Shown here in pieces: positions 62,221 through 64,000 of a stretch of 64,000 nt of DNA (positions within the stretch are counted from its first letter, which is position 1; the number at the start of each line of letters is the position of its first letter). The notes below the pieces were generated by a model. The model worked only from the letters and a program-made list of their open reading frames with translations. It was not told where the DNA came from and did no database searches. Origin of the DNA: Galbula dea (lineage: Eukaryota; Chordata; Aves; Piciformes; Galbulidae); NCBI GenBank assembly GCA_013399015.1, contig VWZX01001949.1:3100001-3164000 (forward strand). Direction: 5' to 3'. Position numbers and translations under genes: made by a program.

Positions 62221-64000
62221 TGTGATGGCAGCCTGAGAGTCAGAAAAGGGACACAGAGCCTGCTGCCTGTGCAGAGAGGCAGAGCAGCAGCTGTGACCGA
62301 ATCTGTTCCTAAAAAATTTCAAAGAGAAGATGAAGATAGTGCCTCCCTGTTTCTTATCTGAGTTGTGTGTTTCAGGCCTTTCTTGCCTTTTCCTCTGGCA
62401 AAGCACCCGTGAGACTGGCCGCAAGTCAAGCTTTTCCGCCGTGGACACTGGGAACAGATTATTACCTTTTTACAGTATCCTTTCATCTGTTTAAAAAAGG
62501 GAAGTCATGTTCCCTCTATATCTTTCTCTTCCCATTTTTTTTTTTTTGTGGCTGATTTTCTAGATGTCTCATCAACCTTGCTGCTTCCCTTAGACTCCCA
62601 CCTGACACAGCATGTGGTGCTACGACTGAGGCTGTTAGCAGTGCTGCACCAGGTGGGATGATTGTGTCCTAGCTCTTAAAGGAGGGGAGGGGAGGAGAGG
62701 ATAAACAGAGCAAAGAAACAGGGATGGAGAGAATAGAGTAGAAAGGCTAGTTCTGAGGTGGAGAGTGGGGTATATGTCTAGGATAGGTCTTCCATCTTTA
62801 GATCATGATGGCCAGAGCAGCTGCAGCAGGGGACATGTAGGAGTTCACCCTGATGAGTGCCTCTGACAGCAGCAGAGGCAGCTGGTTCCCGCAGACTCTG
62901 GCACAGGCACAGGCAATGCAGGCAGCACCACTGTGATGTCTGGCCACACACAGAAGCTGTTTGGGGGCTCCTACACAAAAACCATCCCCACACCTCAGTT
63001 CCTACATGCATGTGGGGCACTGGGGAATGCAAGGGACAGCCACTGCCTCCGACACAGCCAGGTGTAAGTAGCAGCAGCCAAACCATGTTGTTACAAGAGA
63101 AGCTCAAGGAAGAAATACTTCTTTGAAGTATAATTACTTTTGTGGCTCTCCCTCACTTCAGAGAACAGTAATTTGTTGCTGGCTTATTCCTGCAATAAGT
63201 AGAGTGCTGCCAGATACTAGTTTTAGCTGTGGACCACCTTTAAAAAGTTTTCCTCTCTTTTCCCCTTACTACCCACAACCATCCATACCTCCCCCTTGTC
63301 CTGCAGCTGGCCAGCCCCTCAGCTGTTCTGGAATAACTCCTTGCAGACTGTCTTCAATGCTTTCCAGAATTAAAATTCGGGAGGATTTATTCTACAGTGA
63401 GCTGTTTTGGTTATCTGGCTTTCAGGACATCCCCCAAAGCACATGAGCTAGCTCAGCTGAGACAGGGATTTGGGTCACAAAGAAGCAGGCAGAGGAGAAA
63501 AGTGAGGAGAGGAGATCAGGCTTTGCCTCCAGATTGGGTATCCTATGAGGATATGCTAAATGAGTTCTGTTTATGGAGGAATGATGTGAAAGATGCTGAT
63601 GGAGAATCCCTTTGCAAACAGCTGTGCTGCATGGAGGCACAGCTTCATTGAGCTTTTGAAACCCCCTTTCTGCCAAAGCCTCTGAGGCACCTGGTGCAGC
63701 TTTGCAAACAGAAGGAGCCATGCAAAGGTTGCCTGTCTGCTCCAAGCAAACCCAACTGAGGATCACTAGCTCTCTACTGCTGAGGTTTTTCCTGCTCCCA
63801 GTGCAATGTGCTCATTGCTTCAAATAATTTAGAGCACATGATTTACCTACTGCTGCATGCAGATGGTCCATATTGATGTTTGCAGAAGAACCAATAATAC
63901 ATGCAAGTTAGTTTCACGTTAAGAAAAGAAAAAAGAATTTTGTATCAATATGCCATGACACTAAAGCTTGTCAGTTTCCTTGAAAATTCTGTCATAAAGC
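62221..64000. other. Intergenic DNA to the window end
   Basis: Contains a T-run (about 62,535-62,547) and a G-rich purine tract (62,681-62,700). Overlapping frames at 62.8-63.1 kb and 63.4-63.77 kb are open on both strands and match no family I recognise. No gene is assigned. Confidence 0.5.

Noticed and set aside
62681..62700. G-rich purine tract as a G-quadruplex
   Set aside because: Only two runs reach four G, the others are GG. It does not meet the usual four-run GGG pattern.
63397..63766. 84-codon plus-strand and 114-codon minus-strand frames
   Set aside because: Both are open over the same bases, neither resembles a known protein, and there is no promoter, splice or poly(A) context. 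Chance is the simplest reading.
1..64000. CRISPR arrays, operons, prokaryotic defence or phage systems
   Set aside because: The window is vertebrate nuclear DNA: CR1 and ERV repeats, spliced gene, CpG island. No regularly spaced repeats or compact gene clusters exist here.

Overview
The window looks like a piece of a bird nuclear genome. The evidence is a 3' fragment of a CR1 LINE with the avian tail signature (7,250-7,430), a second CR1 fragment split by a solo retroviral LTR (43,449-44,170), several bird-type retroviral LTR fragments, and one vertebrate protein-coding gene with a CpG-island promoter, a 5' UTR intron and a single coding exon. The bird order cannot be fixed from the sequence alone.

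Layout. 1-13.18 kb is intergenic DNA with a truncated CR1 and one degraded LTR (10.68-11.2 kb). 13.19-14.5 kb is a CpG island with the promoter, the non-coding first exon, a 462-bp intron and the start of the coding exon of LRATD2 (formerly FAM84B). The open reading frame at 14,373-15,266 encodes 297 residues and closely resembles vertebrate LRATD2. It is followed by an unusually long repeat-poor stretch that I read as a ~5 kb 3' UTR ending near 20.45 kb. 20.5-22.2 kb is unassigned. 22.2-23.85 kb holds a minus-strand retroelement: an LTR followed directly by a broken SGNH/GDSL-esterase-like ORF of the kind found in CR1-group elements. 24-43.4 kb is intergenic. 43.45-44.6 kb is a nested repeat cluster (CR1, solo LTR with an exact 6-bp target duplication, and an older LTR fragment). 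44.7-61.8 kb is again intergenic, with a very AT-rich, ORF-poor, apparently repeat-free block at about 46.9-52.1 kb. A third copy of the 23-kb LTR family lies at 61.8-62.2 kb, and the rest is intergenic.

Interpretation. In mammals LRATD2 sits alone in the large gene desert beside MYC (human 8q24). One gene in 64 kb, with long single-copy flanks, fits that setting. Regulatory elements and long non-coding RNA exons are therefore expected. I list a few splice-site and poly(A) candidates, but none is proven by sequence alone.

I found no previously undescribed multi-gene system. The points most worth a second look are the non-canonical LRAT catalytic motif in LRATD2, upstream ORFs in its first exon, the LTR/SGNH-ORF juxtaposition, the datable solo LTR inside a CR1, and a few exon-like or structured stretches in the desert.
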